Shown here in pieces: positions 1-6,901 of a DNA stretch of 48,131 nt (position 1 is its first letter; every line of letters starts with the position of its first letter). The DNA comes from an uncultured Acetobacteraceae bacterium (lineage in GTDB: Bacteria; Pseudomonadota; Alphaproteobacteria; Acetobacterales; Acetobacteraceae). The stretch is from assembly GCA_902805625.1 (NCBI GenBank), contig CADCTL010000181.1, forward strand, positions 1-48,131. The letters run 5' to 3'. Under the pieces are notes generated by a model. That model made no database searches. It was not told the DNA's origin and saw only the letters and a program-made list of their open reading frames with translations. The translations under genes were made by a program, and so were the position numbers.

Positions 1-339
1 CTGGCGTTCCTCGGCTTCCCGCTGCACCCCGCCAAGAAGCCCTCGGCCGAGCGCGCCGGGCACCTCGCCCGCGTCGATGTCCCGATGCTCTTCCTGCAAG
101 GCACGCGCGACGCCCTGGCCGAGATGCCTCTGCTCGCCGCGACGGTCCAGCGGCTGGGGGCGCTCGCCACCCTCGTGCCCCTCGGCCTGGCCGACCACTC
201 CTTCCACGTGCCGGCGAGATCGGGCCGGAGCGACGGCCAAGTCCTCGACGAGGCGCTCGACGCGATGGTGGCCTGGATGGACGGCGTTCTCCGACGACGG
301 ACACCGGCGCAAGCAGGGCCGGCGCGCCGCGCGGTCTGA
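1..339 (+). CDS. alpha/beta hydrolase, C-terminal part (5' truncated by window)
   Basis: The reading frame is open from base 1 and ends in TGA at 337-339, so the start lies outside the window. The visible 112 residues have the layout of the C-terminal half of a dienelactone-hydrolase/KANL3-Tex30-like fold: a strand with the acid residue (VPMLFLQGTRDAL, where the D of GTRD is the likely catalytic acid), a further helix and strand, then ADHSFHVP, whose H is the likely catalytic histidine. The last residues are basic and low in complexity. The nucleophile serine would lie upstream and cannot be checked. The substrate is unknown. The next DNA downstream is decayed phage sequence, so this gene marks the edge of a degraded island. 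Confidence 0.75.
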   Translation: MAFLGFPLHPAKKPSAERAGHLARVDVPMLFLQGTRDALAEMPLLAATVQRLGALATLVPLGLADHSFHVPARSGRSDGQVLDEALDAMVAWMDGVLRRRTPAQAGPARRAV

Positions 340-389
340 GGCGCCGGATGGCGGCTGCCGGAACCGTCCGCCTTCGCGCGCTGCTGGCG

Positions 390-725
390 CAACGAGGCCA
401 CGGTGGCGGAGGCGCGCAACCCGGGCTACCCGGGCTGGGCGGCGGTGGTCATCTGGTGGTCACGCCGGGCAACGAGACCGACTTCGCCGCCATCGAGGCC
501 GGCATCTGGCCCTGTGCCGGCGCTTCCGGGTGGTGAGCATCGGTCTCGACCCTTGGCATTCGACGCAGATGGCGCGGCGGCTGCGGGCCGAGGGGGTGAA
601 CATGCTGGAGTTCCGGGCGATGACGCGGAACTTCAGCCCGGCGATCCTGGAGCTCGACGCCGCCATGCGCTCCGGCCGGCTGCGGCACGACGGAGTTCCG
701 GTGCTGGCCGAACAGATCCTCGCCA
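390..725 (+). pseudogene. phage terminase large subunit remnant, part A (frameshifted)
   Basis: Conceptual translation across three frames gives a continuous stretch typical of the nuclease half of phage terminase large subunits: EARNPGYPGWAA, then GHLVVTPGNETDFAAIEAGIW, then CRRFRVVSIGLDPWHSTQ and a tail ending in SGRLRHDGVPVLAE. The frame changes near 442 and near 512, each fitting loss of a single base. The DPW motif and the TPGN motif are landmarks of the family as I know it. The ATPase half is missing upstream. The frame decays after about 725. This is a dead gene left by a prophage; the product is not made. Confidence 0.7.
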
Positions 726-1116
726 AGGCACCCGGCCAAGGTCTTACAGGGCCCGCCGCATCCGCGAACGTAGGGGCTGTTGCGAAGCTCCGGCGGCTTT
801 GGCGCTGGTCCCGCAAGGACGAACAACGCCGCCTGCTCGACTGCGCCCTGCCCACGACGACGGTGTCGACCTGGCGAGGGAGTCGGCGCGCCTGATCGCG
901 CGCTCGGCGCGCGGCGCCTCGTGCGCCCGCGAGCGGGAACGGTGCTGGAAGGCGGCCATCGGGCTGCCGGACCGGCTGTGCGACGTGGACGCGGCGGCGC
1001 GGCGCGGGCCGGGCGTGCGGGCCGAGCGCTTGGCGCAGCTCGAGGACACGCCTTGGCCGCGCCAAGGCGCGCCCGGGCGCGAGGAGGAGAAGTCCGCGCT
1101 GCGCCTCCTCCTGTGA
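726..1116. other. uncharacterised spacer between terminase fragments
   Basis: About 390 bases separate the two terminase fragments. Long open frames exist, but they have biased, low-complexity composition and match nothing I recognise. A stretch at about 773-789 (GGGGCTGTTGCGAAG) resembles the terminal repeat of IS6-family or related insertion sequences, so an old insertion end is possible, but no transposase is visible. I make no gene call here. Confidence 0.4.
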
Positions 1117-1343
1117 GGCGCGCCGGGCGCGTCCGCCACGACGGCGACCCGGCCAAGGGGCGGTGCCTGGGCAACGTGGTTGGCAAGGCGGACCGGCGCG
1201 GCAACCTGTTCCCGGCCAAGCAGCGCGACGGGAAGATCGACGCGGCTGCTGCGCTGCTCATGGCGATCGGCCGCGCGCAGGCTTCGGAAAGCGACGGCGC
1301 CGAGGACATCACGGCGTTCCTGCTCAACCCCGTCATGGGTTGA
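1117..1343 (+). pseudogene. phage terminase large subunit remnant, part B (C-terminus)
   Basis: The frame ending at TGA 1341-1343 encodes VRHDGDPAKGRCLGNVVGKA, then a basic stretch with FPAKQRDGKIDAAAALLMAIG and a tail ending in AFLLNPVMG. This is the classic C-terminus of HK97-like terminase large subunits, where RHDGNPVLxWCxxNVV leads into KIDxxxALxMAIGRA. The RHDGxP motif also occurs at the end of part A. The two pieces may therefore come from two related phage genes, or from a duplication around an insertion, rather than from one interrupted gene. No start codon or intact gene is present. Confidence 0.7.
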
Positions 1344-1500
1344 GCGGCTCCGGCCAGGCGCCGAAAGCACCCCGGGGGTATCGGGCCGCCGCATACCGTG
1401 GCTCATCACTCCTCGTGCCGCCCGCGTGAGCGGTGGATTGCGGCGGCGCCGGGCCCGCGTATGCTCCGGTGCTGCGCATCCCGTGCAGGCGAGTCGCCCG
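1344..1500. other. intergenic, upstream of OYE gene
   Basis: About 157 bases with no convincing gene. They presumably carry the promoter of the downstream oxidoreductase, but I see no clear -35/-10 pair. The region directly before the ATG at 1501 (GCGAGTCGCCCG) has no strong Shine-Dalgarno match. Confidence 0.4.
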
Positions 1501-2658
1501 ATGCCGGATCTCTTCAGCCCCTTCACCCTCAAGGGCGTCACGCTGCGCAACCGGATCGCGGTGTCGCCGATGACCATGTACCGGTCGGTCGACGGCCGGA
1601 TGGGCGACTTCCACGTCATGCTGATGGGGTCGCGCGCGGCGGGCGGCTTCGGCCTGGTCTTCCCCGAGCAGATCGCCATCACGCCGGACGGCCGCACCGG
1701 GACGAGTTGCGCCGGCATCTACGACGACGGCCAGATCGAGGGCCTGTCCCGGGTGACGGCGATCATCAAGGACATGGGCGCGGTGCCCGGCATCCAGCTC
1801 GGCCACACCGGGCGCAAGGGCAGCGAGAAGAAGCCTTGGCACGGCAAGACGCAGCTGCCCCCGGACCACCCCGACGGGTGGCAGGTGCGCGGCCCGTCCG
1901 CGATCACCTACGGCGGCCGCTACACCTTCCCCGTCCACGCGCTGGCGGTGGACGAAATCCAGGAGATCCACCGCGCCTACGCGCAGGCGGCGCGGCGGGC
2001 GCTGGATGCCGGGTTCGAGTGGCTGGAGATGCACTTCGCCCACGGCTACCTCGGCGCCAGCTTCTTCTCGCCGCTGGCCAACCGGCGCACGGACGGGTAC
2101 GGCGGCAGCCTGGAGAACCGGCTGCGCTTCCACCGCGAGGCGTTGGACGCGGTGCGGGCGGTGTGGCCGGAGCGCCTGCCGCTGACCATGCGCCTCGGCT
2201 CCGACGACTTCCACGAGGAGGGCGTGCGGTTCGACGAAGCCGTGTGGGCCGTGGGCGCCCTGAAGGGGCACGGGCTCGACCTGGCCGACCTCAGCCTCGG
2301 CATGAACACCGACGAGGTGAAGGACCTGCCCTTCGGCGAGGTGGCGTTCATGGTGGAGCGGGCGCACCGCGTGCGGCGCGAGGTGGGCATCCCCGTGGGC
2401 GTGAGCTGGAACCTCGGCATCCCCGCGGTGGCCGACCGGGTGATCCGGGAGGAGAAGCTGGACCTGGTGTTGCTGGGGCGGCCCGCGCTTTCGAACCCGC
2501 ACTGGCCGGTCTGGGCCGCGCGCGAGCTGGGCCACCCCGACCCGTTCTCGCTGCTGCCAGAGGACTGGTCGTGGTGGCTGCGCAACCGGCCCGCGCCGGA
2601 AGGCTCCCTCGGCTGGCCGGTCGTCGAGGCCGGCAGCGGTCCAACCCGGCCCGCGTAG
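1501..2658 (+). CDS. NADH:flavin oxidoreductase, old yellow enzyme family
   Basis: A 385-residue FMN-dependent ene-reductase-type TIM barrel. Visible landmarks are the first strand NRIAVSPMTMY (residues 17-27), the flavin-contact segment IQLGHTGRKGS, the substrate-anion motif EMHFAHGYL (two histidines three residues apart), the phosphate-binding NRRTDGYGGSLENR, and LLGRPALSNPHW near the C-terminus. Length fits the YqjM-like thermophilic class. In that class a cysteine usually sits in PMCMY and tunes flavin potential; here residue 25 is threonine. The frame extends upstream to 1180, but homology starts at MPDLFSPF, so ATG 1501 is chosen. It stands alone between phage debris and a mobile element. 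The physiological substrate is unknown; reduction of an activated C=C bond is likely. Confidence 0.9.
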   Translation: MPDLFSPFTLKGVTLRNRIAVSPMTMYRSVDGRMGDFHVMLMGSRAAGGFGLVFPEQIAITPDGRTGTSCAGIYDDGQIEGLSRVTAIIKDMGAVPGIQLGHTGRKGSEKKPWHGKTQLPPDHPDGWQVRGPSAITYGGRYTFPVHALAVDEIQEIHRAYAQAARRALDAGFEWLEMHFAHGYLGASFFSPLANRRTDGYGGSLENRLRFHREALDAVRAVWPERLPLTMRLGSDDFHEEGVRFDEAVWAVGALKGHGLDLADLSLGMNTDEVKDLPFGEVAFMVERAHRVRREVGIPVGVSWNLGIPAVADRVIREEKLDLVLLGRPALSNPHWPVWAARELGHPDPFSLLPEDWSWWLRNRPAPEGSLGWPVVEAGSGPTRPA

Positions 2659-2768
2659 AAGCGCTCCGCCTTCACAGCGGCGATGTACGGGCCGGTGCCT
2701 CGCAGCGCGAGGCGGGACCCGGGACCGGCGTGCCGCGCGCCTCGTCGTGTGAGTCCACGCCGCCTTGT

Positions 2769-2791
2769 GGCTCTTCCGCACTTTTGGTGCA
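2769..2791 (+). repeat. left terminal inverted repeat of MITE
   Basis: Twenty-three bases beginning GGCTCTTCCGCAC and ending TTTTGGTGCA. They are the exact reverse complement of 2941-2963. The next base outward (2768, T) belongs to the target duplication and breaks the symmetry, which fixes the element boundary. Confidence 0.9.
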
Positions 2792-2940
2792 GCCCAAACC
2801 CCGAGAACCACAGCAAGGGCTGAAAGGCCCCGGTTCTCTGGCTTTTCGTGCCGCTCCCGCCGTGAACCTGCGGCAAGCGACGAGCCGGCCTGAAATCCGT
2901 TTCGTTTTCAGCGGGATCGCAGCCCCCACACTGCTTTGCG

Positions 2941-2963
2941 TGCACCAAAAGTGCGGAAGAGCC
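2941..2963 (-). repeat. right terminal inverted repeat of MITE
   Basis: Twenty-three bases beginning TGCACCAAAAGTGCGG and ending AAGAGCC, an exact inverted match to 2769-2791. It is followed directly by the second copy of CGCCTTGT. Confidence 0.9.
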
Positions 2964-2971
2964 CGCCTTGT

Positions 2972-3143
2972 GACCCCTCTCCTGCGAGCAGGATCAAGAG
3001 CTTGCGGCGCCGGTCGGCGTCGGGACCCCACGCCGATTCACACCCCACCCACCCCGGAGCGCTTCCACTCCCGGTGAACCCATCCCCGGATCACGAGGGT
3101 CGCCCTATGGGGCCGGCGGCATCAACTTTCTGTTAAAGCGATT
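2972..3143. other. intergenic between MITE and subtilase gene
   Basis: No gene is visible. The last 40 bases before the protease start are less GC-rich (ATCAACTTTCTGTTAAAGCG at 3121-3140) and are the likeliest place for its promoter or leader, but no clear -35/-10 pair can be assigned. Confidence 0.35.
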
Positions 3144-5945
3144 TTGGCACAGTCCGGCGCCACCGACGGACGCCCGCCCATGGCCACGCCCGGCCTCCCC
3201 AAGCACGCCCCGGACGAACTGCTCGTCCAGTTCGCCCCCGGCGCCACCGCGCAGGCCCGCTCGGACGCCGCCCGCGCCCTCGGCGGGCAGGAGCGGGAGG
3301 CGATCCACACCGAAGCCATGCGGGACGCCGGCCGCGGCCCGCTCTCGGTCCTCAAGCTCCCGCCCGGCCTCGACCTGGACAAAGCGACCGAGGCGCTGTC
3401 CCGCCGGCCCGGCGTCGTTTCGGTCGACCGCAACTGGGAGCACTCGGTCGATGCCGCGAGCGACGACCCGGGCTTCACCGGCGGCCAGCTCTGGGGCATG
3501 CGCGGCGACGCCAGCGACCCGGCCAACCCCTTCGGCACCGGCGCCGCGGAGGCCTGGGCCGCCGGCCACACCGGGTCGACCAAGGCGGTCGCGGGCGTCA
3601 TCGACAGCGGCGTCGACTACCGGCACCTGGACCTCTACCTGAACATCTGGCTCAACCAGGGCGAGATCCCCGACGCCCTGCGCCCCGCCCTCGAGGACAC
3701 CGACAGGGACGGCCTCATCACCTTCCGCGACCTGAACCGCGCCGGGAACGCCGGTTCGGTGTCGGACTTGAACGGCAACGGGCGGATCGACGCGGGCGAC
3801 CTGCTCGCCGACGCGCGCTGGGAGGACGGCGTCGACGGCGACGGCAACGGCTACGCCGACGACCTGATCGGCTGGGACTTCTCCAACGACGACAACGACC
3901 CGCTCGACGATAACAGGCACGGCACCCACGTGGCGGGCACGATCGCTGGCCAGGGCGGCAACGGCGCGGGCGTCGCGGGCGTCGCCTGGACCGCGCAGAT
4001 CGTCGCCCTGAAGTTCTTGGGGGCGGACGGGTCGGGTTACGGCAGCGACGCGGTCGAGGCGGTGGACTACTTCACCGCCGCCGCCAAGGCGGCGGGCGCC
4101 ACCTCGGACTTCGTCGCCACCAACAACTCCTGGGGCGGCGGCGGCCCGTCCACCGCCATGCGCGACGCGATCGACCGCGGCGCCGACCAAGACATCCTGT
4201 TCGTGGCCGCGGCGGGCAACGACGGCGCCGACCTCGACGGCACCGACCACTACCCCGCCGAGTACGACACGACCTTCAACGGCGGCCTCGACGCGGTGGT
4301 CGCCGTCGCCGCCATCACCAGCGGCGGCGCCCTCTCCTCCTTCAGCAACCGCGGCGGGCGGTCGGTGGACCTCGGCGCGCCGGGCTCCTCCATCCACTCG
4401 ACCGTCCCGGACGGCGGCTACGCGAGCCTCAGCGGCACCTCCATGGCGGCGCCGCACGTGACCGGCGCGGCCTTGCTCTACGCCGCGGGCAACCCCGGCG
4501 CCTCGGGCGCGCGGATCCGGCAGGCGATCCTGGCCGGCGCCGAGCCGACCGCCTCGCTCGCCGGCAAGACCGTCACCGGCGGCCGGCTGGACGTGGGCGA
4601 GATGATGTCGGCGCCCCCGTCCCTCGCCATCGCCGCCTCCGCGTCGGCCGACGCCGCGGAAGGCGCCTCCGGTCCGAAGGCCTTCAACTTCGCCGTGATG
4701 CGCTCCGGCGCCGCCGCCGGCGCCGCTTCCGTCGACTGGTTCCTCGCCCACGGCACGACCGACGCGCTGGACTTCGCCGGGGCGCTGTCGGGCACCGTGT
4801 CCTTCGCCGCGGGCGAGACCGTCAAGACGGTCGCCGTCATGGTCGCGGGCGACACAGCGGCGGAGGCGGACGAGACCTTCTCGGTGACGCTGGCCAACGC
4901 GGCGGGCGGCGATATCGGCGCGGCCACGGCCCGCGGGCGCATCCAGAACGACGATTTTGCCACCATCGCCGGCACCGACGCCGACGACGTCCTCGTCCGG
5001 GCACCCGGCCAGCACGCCTACGAGGGCCTGGGTGGTCGCGACACGTTGGACATGAGCAACCATGGGTTCCGCGCGGCCGACGTCGCGGCGCAGCCCGACG
5101 GGAGCGTCCTCGTGACGCACGGCGGCGACACGGCCGACCTGCGCGGGGTGGAGGAGGTGCGCTTCGCCGACGGCCGTTTGGTGTTCGACGCCGGCGACCC
5201 GGCGGCGCGGGTGGCGCACTTGTACGAGGCGGCGCTCGACCGCCTGCCCGACCAAGGCGGCCTCAACTTCTGGATCGACGCGGTGCAGGACGGCCGGCCG
5301 CTGTCCGAGCTGGCGCGGGGCTTCCTCGGCTCCGGCGAGTTCCGCGCCCGCTTCGGCGACATGGCCGACAACGGCGCCTTCGTGGACCGGCTCTACCAGA
5401 ACGTGCTCGGCCGCGCCGGCGAGGCGGAGGGGCGCAAGTTCTGGATCGACTCCATGAACAACGGCGCCGGCCGCGCCGACGTGCTGGTGTCCTTCTCCGA
5501 GAGCGCGGAGAACAAGGCCGGCACCGCCGCGCTGGTCCAGGCCGGCATCTGGGACCGCAGCGAAGCGGCCGCCGAGGTGGCGCGCCTCTACGACACCGTG
5601 TTCGGCCGCTTGGCGGACGTGGGGGGCCTCACCTACTGGAAGAACGGGCTCGAAGGCGGCACCGCCACCCTCGGGCAGATGGCGGACGCCTTCACCGGCA
5701 GCGCCGAGTTCCGCGCCCAGTACGGCAGCCTGAACAACCGGCAGTTCGCGGACGCGCTCTACGTGAACAGCCTCGACCGGCCCGCCGACCAAGCCGGCCT
5801 GGACTACTGGGCGGCGCAGCTCGACGCCGGGGTGGCGCGCTCCGCCGTGGTGCTGGCCTTCTCCGAGAGCGCCGAGCACGTGGCGCTCACCGCGGCCAAC
5901 ATCCAGAGCGAGAACCCGGGGGAGTTCGGCATCCTCTTCGCCTGA
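3144..5945 (+). CDS. secreted S8 (subtilisin-like) serine protease with Calx-beta and DUF4214 repeats
   Basis: A 933-residue multidomain protease. An N-terminal propeptide-like segment (about 22-100) precedes the catalytic domain, with Asp154 (VIDSGVDY), His259 (HGTHVAGT), oxyanion Asn359 (AAAGND) and Ser433 (SGTSMAAPHV) all present. Between Asp and His lies an insertion (about 185-256) with three calcium-loop-like segments (DTDRDGLITF, DLNGNGRID, DGDGNGYADD). A Calx-beta-like domain (about 500-600) follows, then two to three DUF4214 repeats (about 690-920) with LYEAALDRLPDQGGLNFW-type units. There is no signal peptide, which fits C-terminal type I secretion as seen in other DUF4214 proteins. 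The start is TTG 3144; ATG 3180 is an equally possible start. No type I exporter genes are in the window. Confidence 0.9.
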   Translation: MAQSGATDGRPPMATPGLPKHAPDELLVQFAPGATAQARSDAARALGGQEREAIHTEAMRDAGRGPLSVLKLPPGLDLDKATEALSRRPGVVSVDRNWEHSVDAASDDPGFTGGQLWGMRGDASDPANPFGTGAAEAWAAGHTGSTKAVAGVIDSGVDYRHLDLYLNIWLNQGEIPDALRPALEDTDRDGLITFRDLNRAGNAGSVSDLNGNGRIDAGDLLADARWEDGVDGDGNGYADDLIGWDFSNDDNDPLDDNRHGTHVAGTIAGQGGNGAGVAGVAWTAQIVALKFLGADGSGYGSDAVEAVDYFTAAAKAAGATSDFVATNNSWGGGGPSTAMRDAIDRGADQDILFVAAAGNDGADLDGTDHYPAEYDTTFNGGLDAVVAVAAITSGGALSSFSNRGGRSVDLGAPGSSIHSTVPDGGYASLSGTSMAAPHVTGAALLYAAGNPGASGARIRQAILAGAEPTASLAGKTVTGGRLDVGEMMSAPPSLAIAASASADAAEGASGPKAFNFAVMRSGAAAGAASVDWFLAHGTTDALDFAGALSGTVSFAAGETVKTVAVMVAGDTAAEADETFSVTLANAAGGDIGAATARGRIQNDDFATIAGTDADDVLVRAPGQHAYEGLGGRDTLDMSNHGFRAADVAAQPDGSVLVTHGGDTADLRGVEEVRFADGRLVFDAGDPAARVAHLYEAALDRLPDQGGLNFWIDAVQDGRPLSELARGFLGSGEFRARFGDMADNGAFVDRLYQNVLGRAGEAEGRKFWIDSMNNGAGRADVLVSFSESAENKAGTAALVQAGIWDRSEAAAEVARLYDTVFGRLADVGGLTYWKNGLEGGTATLGQMADAFTGSAEFRAQYGSLNNRQFADALYVNSLDRPADQAGLDYWAAQLDAGVARSAVVLAFSESAEHVALTAANIQSENPGEFGILFA

Positions 5946-5968
5946 GCTTCAACCTTCCCTCAATGTAA

Positions 5969-6011
5969 CGGGAGCGATGGCAGGGGAACCGAAACCCTGC
6001 CATCGCTCCCG
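5969..6011 (+). terminator. strong hairpin terminator after subtilase
   Basis: A perfect 17-bp stem (5969-5985 with 5995-6011) closes a 9-base loop, GAACCGAAA. It begins 24 bases after the protease stop. No T-run follows, so termination would depend on the stem alone or on Rho. It ends 33 bases before the rlpA-like start, so it may also sit in that gene's leader. Confidence 0.75.
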
Positions 6012-6044
6012 GCGCTTCCCGTCCAGCCACTGCGACGGGAGAAG

Positions 6045-6548
6045 ATGTTGAAGTCTTTCAATTTCGCCGCTGCCGCAACGATGCTCAGCCTCGGTAGTGG
6101 CTTGGCGGCGTGCGACCGCTCGCCCATCGCGCAGGCGGAAGCCGCGCCGAAGCAGCAGCAGCAGCAGTCCCACCAACAGCAGCCACAGCAGTCGCAGGAG
6201 CGGCCAAGCCAGCAGGGCGAGGCGTCGTACTACGGGTCGCAATTCAACGGGCGCCAGATGGCGAACGGCGGGCGGTTCAACCCCAACAGCAATTCCGCCG
6301 CGCACCGCAGCCTGCCGCTCGGCACCACCGCCCAGGTGACGAACCTGGAGAACGGCCGCAGCGCCACGGTGAAGGTCGAGGATCGCGGCCCTTACGCCCG
6401 CAACCGCGTCATCGACCTGAGCCCGCGCACGGCGGAGGAGCTCGGCATGAAGCATGCGGGCCGCGCGCCGGTGCGTGTCACGCCGGTCGAGGTGCCGGAA
6501 GGGAACGTTCGGTCGGGGCGCGACGAGGGCCGGCAGGCGCGGCGCTAA
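6045..6548 (+). CDS. rlpA: RlpA-like septal ring lipoprotein (double-psi beta-barrel)
   Basis: A 167-residue lipoprotein. The signal peptide ends in the lipobox LAAC (residues 20-23). A glutamine-rich linker (about 36-58) includes five consecutive CAG codons (6153-6167). The rest is the RlpA double-psi beta-barrel: GEASYYGSQFNGRQMANGG, then AAHRSLPLGT, VTNLENGRSATVKVEDRGPY and RVIDLSPRTAEELG. Family members bind or cleave glycan strands stripped of peptides at the division site. The C-terminal SPOR domain of E. coli RlpA is absent, so septal targeting by SPOR is not expected. A GGGAGA Shine-Dalgarno stands just before ATG 6045. Its TAA stop overlaps the stop of the convergent crcB. Confidence 0.85.
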   Translation: MLKSFNFAAAATMLSLGSGLAACDRSPIAQAEAAPKQQQQQSHQQQPQQSQERPSQQGEASYYGSQFNGRQMANGGRFNPNSNSAAHRSLPLGTTAQVTNLENGRSATVKVEDRGPYARNRVIDLSPRTAEELGMKHAGRAPVRVTPVEVPEGNVRSGRDEGRQARR

Positions 6549-6901
6549 CCTCCGCGCGCGAAACCCTGGCCGGCCGCGAAGCCGGCGAACCCGCCCCCGA
6601 GGCTCGCCGCCACGTACAGCGCGGCCAGCCACGGGGCCCGCCGCCAGAGCTGTGCCGTTTCCATTGAGAAGGCGCTGAAGGTCGTGAAGCCTCCAAGCAG
6701 GCCGGTGACGAGCAGCAGCCGCGTGTTGTCCTGCAAACCGAGCGAGGCCAGGGCGCCGATGGCCGTGCTGCCGGCGGCGTTGACCGCCAGCGTTCCCCAC
6801 GGGAAGCCGCTGCCGAGCGCGGCCGAGGCGGCCACGGACACCAAGTAGCGGAAGACGGAACCCGCCGCGCCGCCCAGGCCCACCAGAAACACGGCGCTCA
6901 T
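6545..6901 (-). CDS. crcB: CrcB/Fluc fluoride channel
   Basis: A 118-residue four-helix membrane protein that exports toxic fluoride as a dual-topology dimer. Diagnostic segments are GGAAGSVFRYL in helix 1, FPWGTLAVNAAGS in helix 2 (the conserved N near the pore), and GLLGGFTTFSAFSMET in helix 3 with its phenylalanine pair. The ATG at 6901 is chosen because it overlaps the rarA stop as ATGA, giving translational coupling, and because homology begins there. The upstream in-frame extension is rarA sequence. The TAG stop (6545-6547) overlaps the rlpA-like stop on the other strand. I see no fluoride riboswitch here; expression is likely through the rarA transcript. Confidence 0.92.
   Translation of the reverse strand: MSAVFLVGLGGAAGSVFRYLVSVAASAALGSGFPWGTLAVNAAGSTAIGALASLGLQDNTRLLLVTGLLGGFTTFSAFSMETAQLWRRAPWLAALYVAASLGGGFAGFAAGQGFARGG

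Larger units (their letters stand above)
2761..2971. mobile_element. MITE-like element, 195 bp, with 8-bp target duplication
   Basis: The element proper is 2769-2963. Its ends are perfect 23-bp inverted repeats at 2769-2791 (starting GGCTCTTCCGCAC) and 2941-2963. It is flanked immediately on both sides by the same 8 bases, CGCCTTGT (2761-2768 and 2964-2971), a classic target-site duplication. The 149-bp interior has no credible gene. Ends starting GGCTCTTC with an 8-bp duplication fit the ISL3 insertion-sequence family as I know it. I infer a non-autonomous derivative mobilised in trans by an ISL3-type transposase that is not in this window. Perfect repeats and duplication suggest recent movement. 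Confidence 0.85.

Noticed and set aside
2769-2963. Rho-independent terminator formed by the inverted repeats after the OYE gene
   Set aside because: The arms are 149 bases apart and flanked by an exact 8-bp direct repeat, which is explained by transposition and not by a simple terminator.
3105-5879. 924-codon open frame on the minus strand opposite the subtilase
   Set aside because: Its composition is low in complexity (Val/Gly/Arg/Ala) as expected of the antisense frame of a GC-rich gene. The plus-strand protein has all catalytic motifs.
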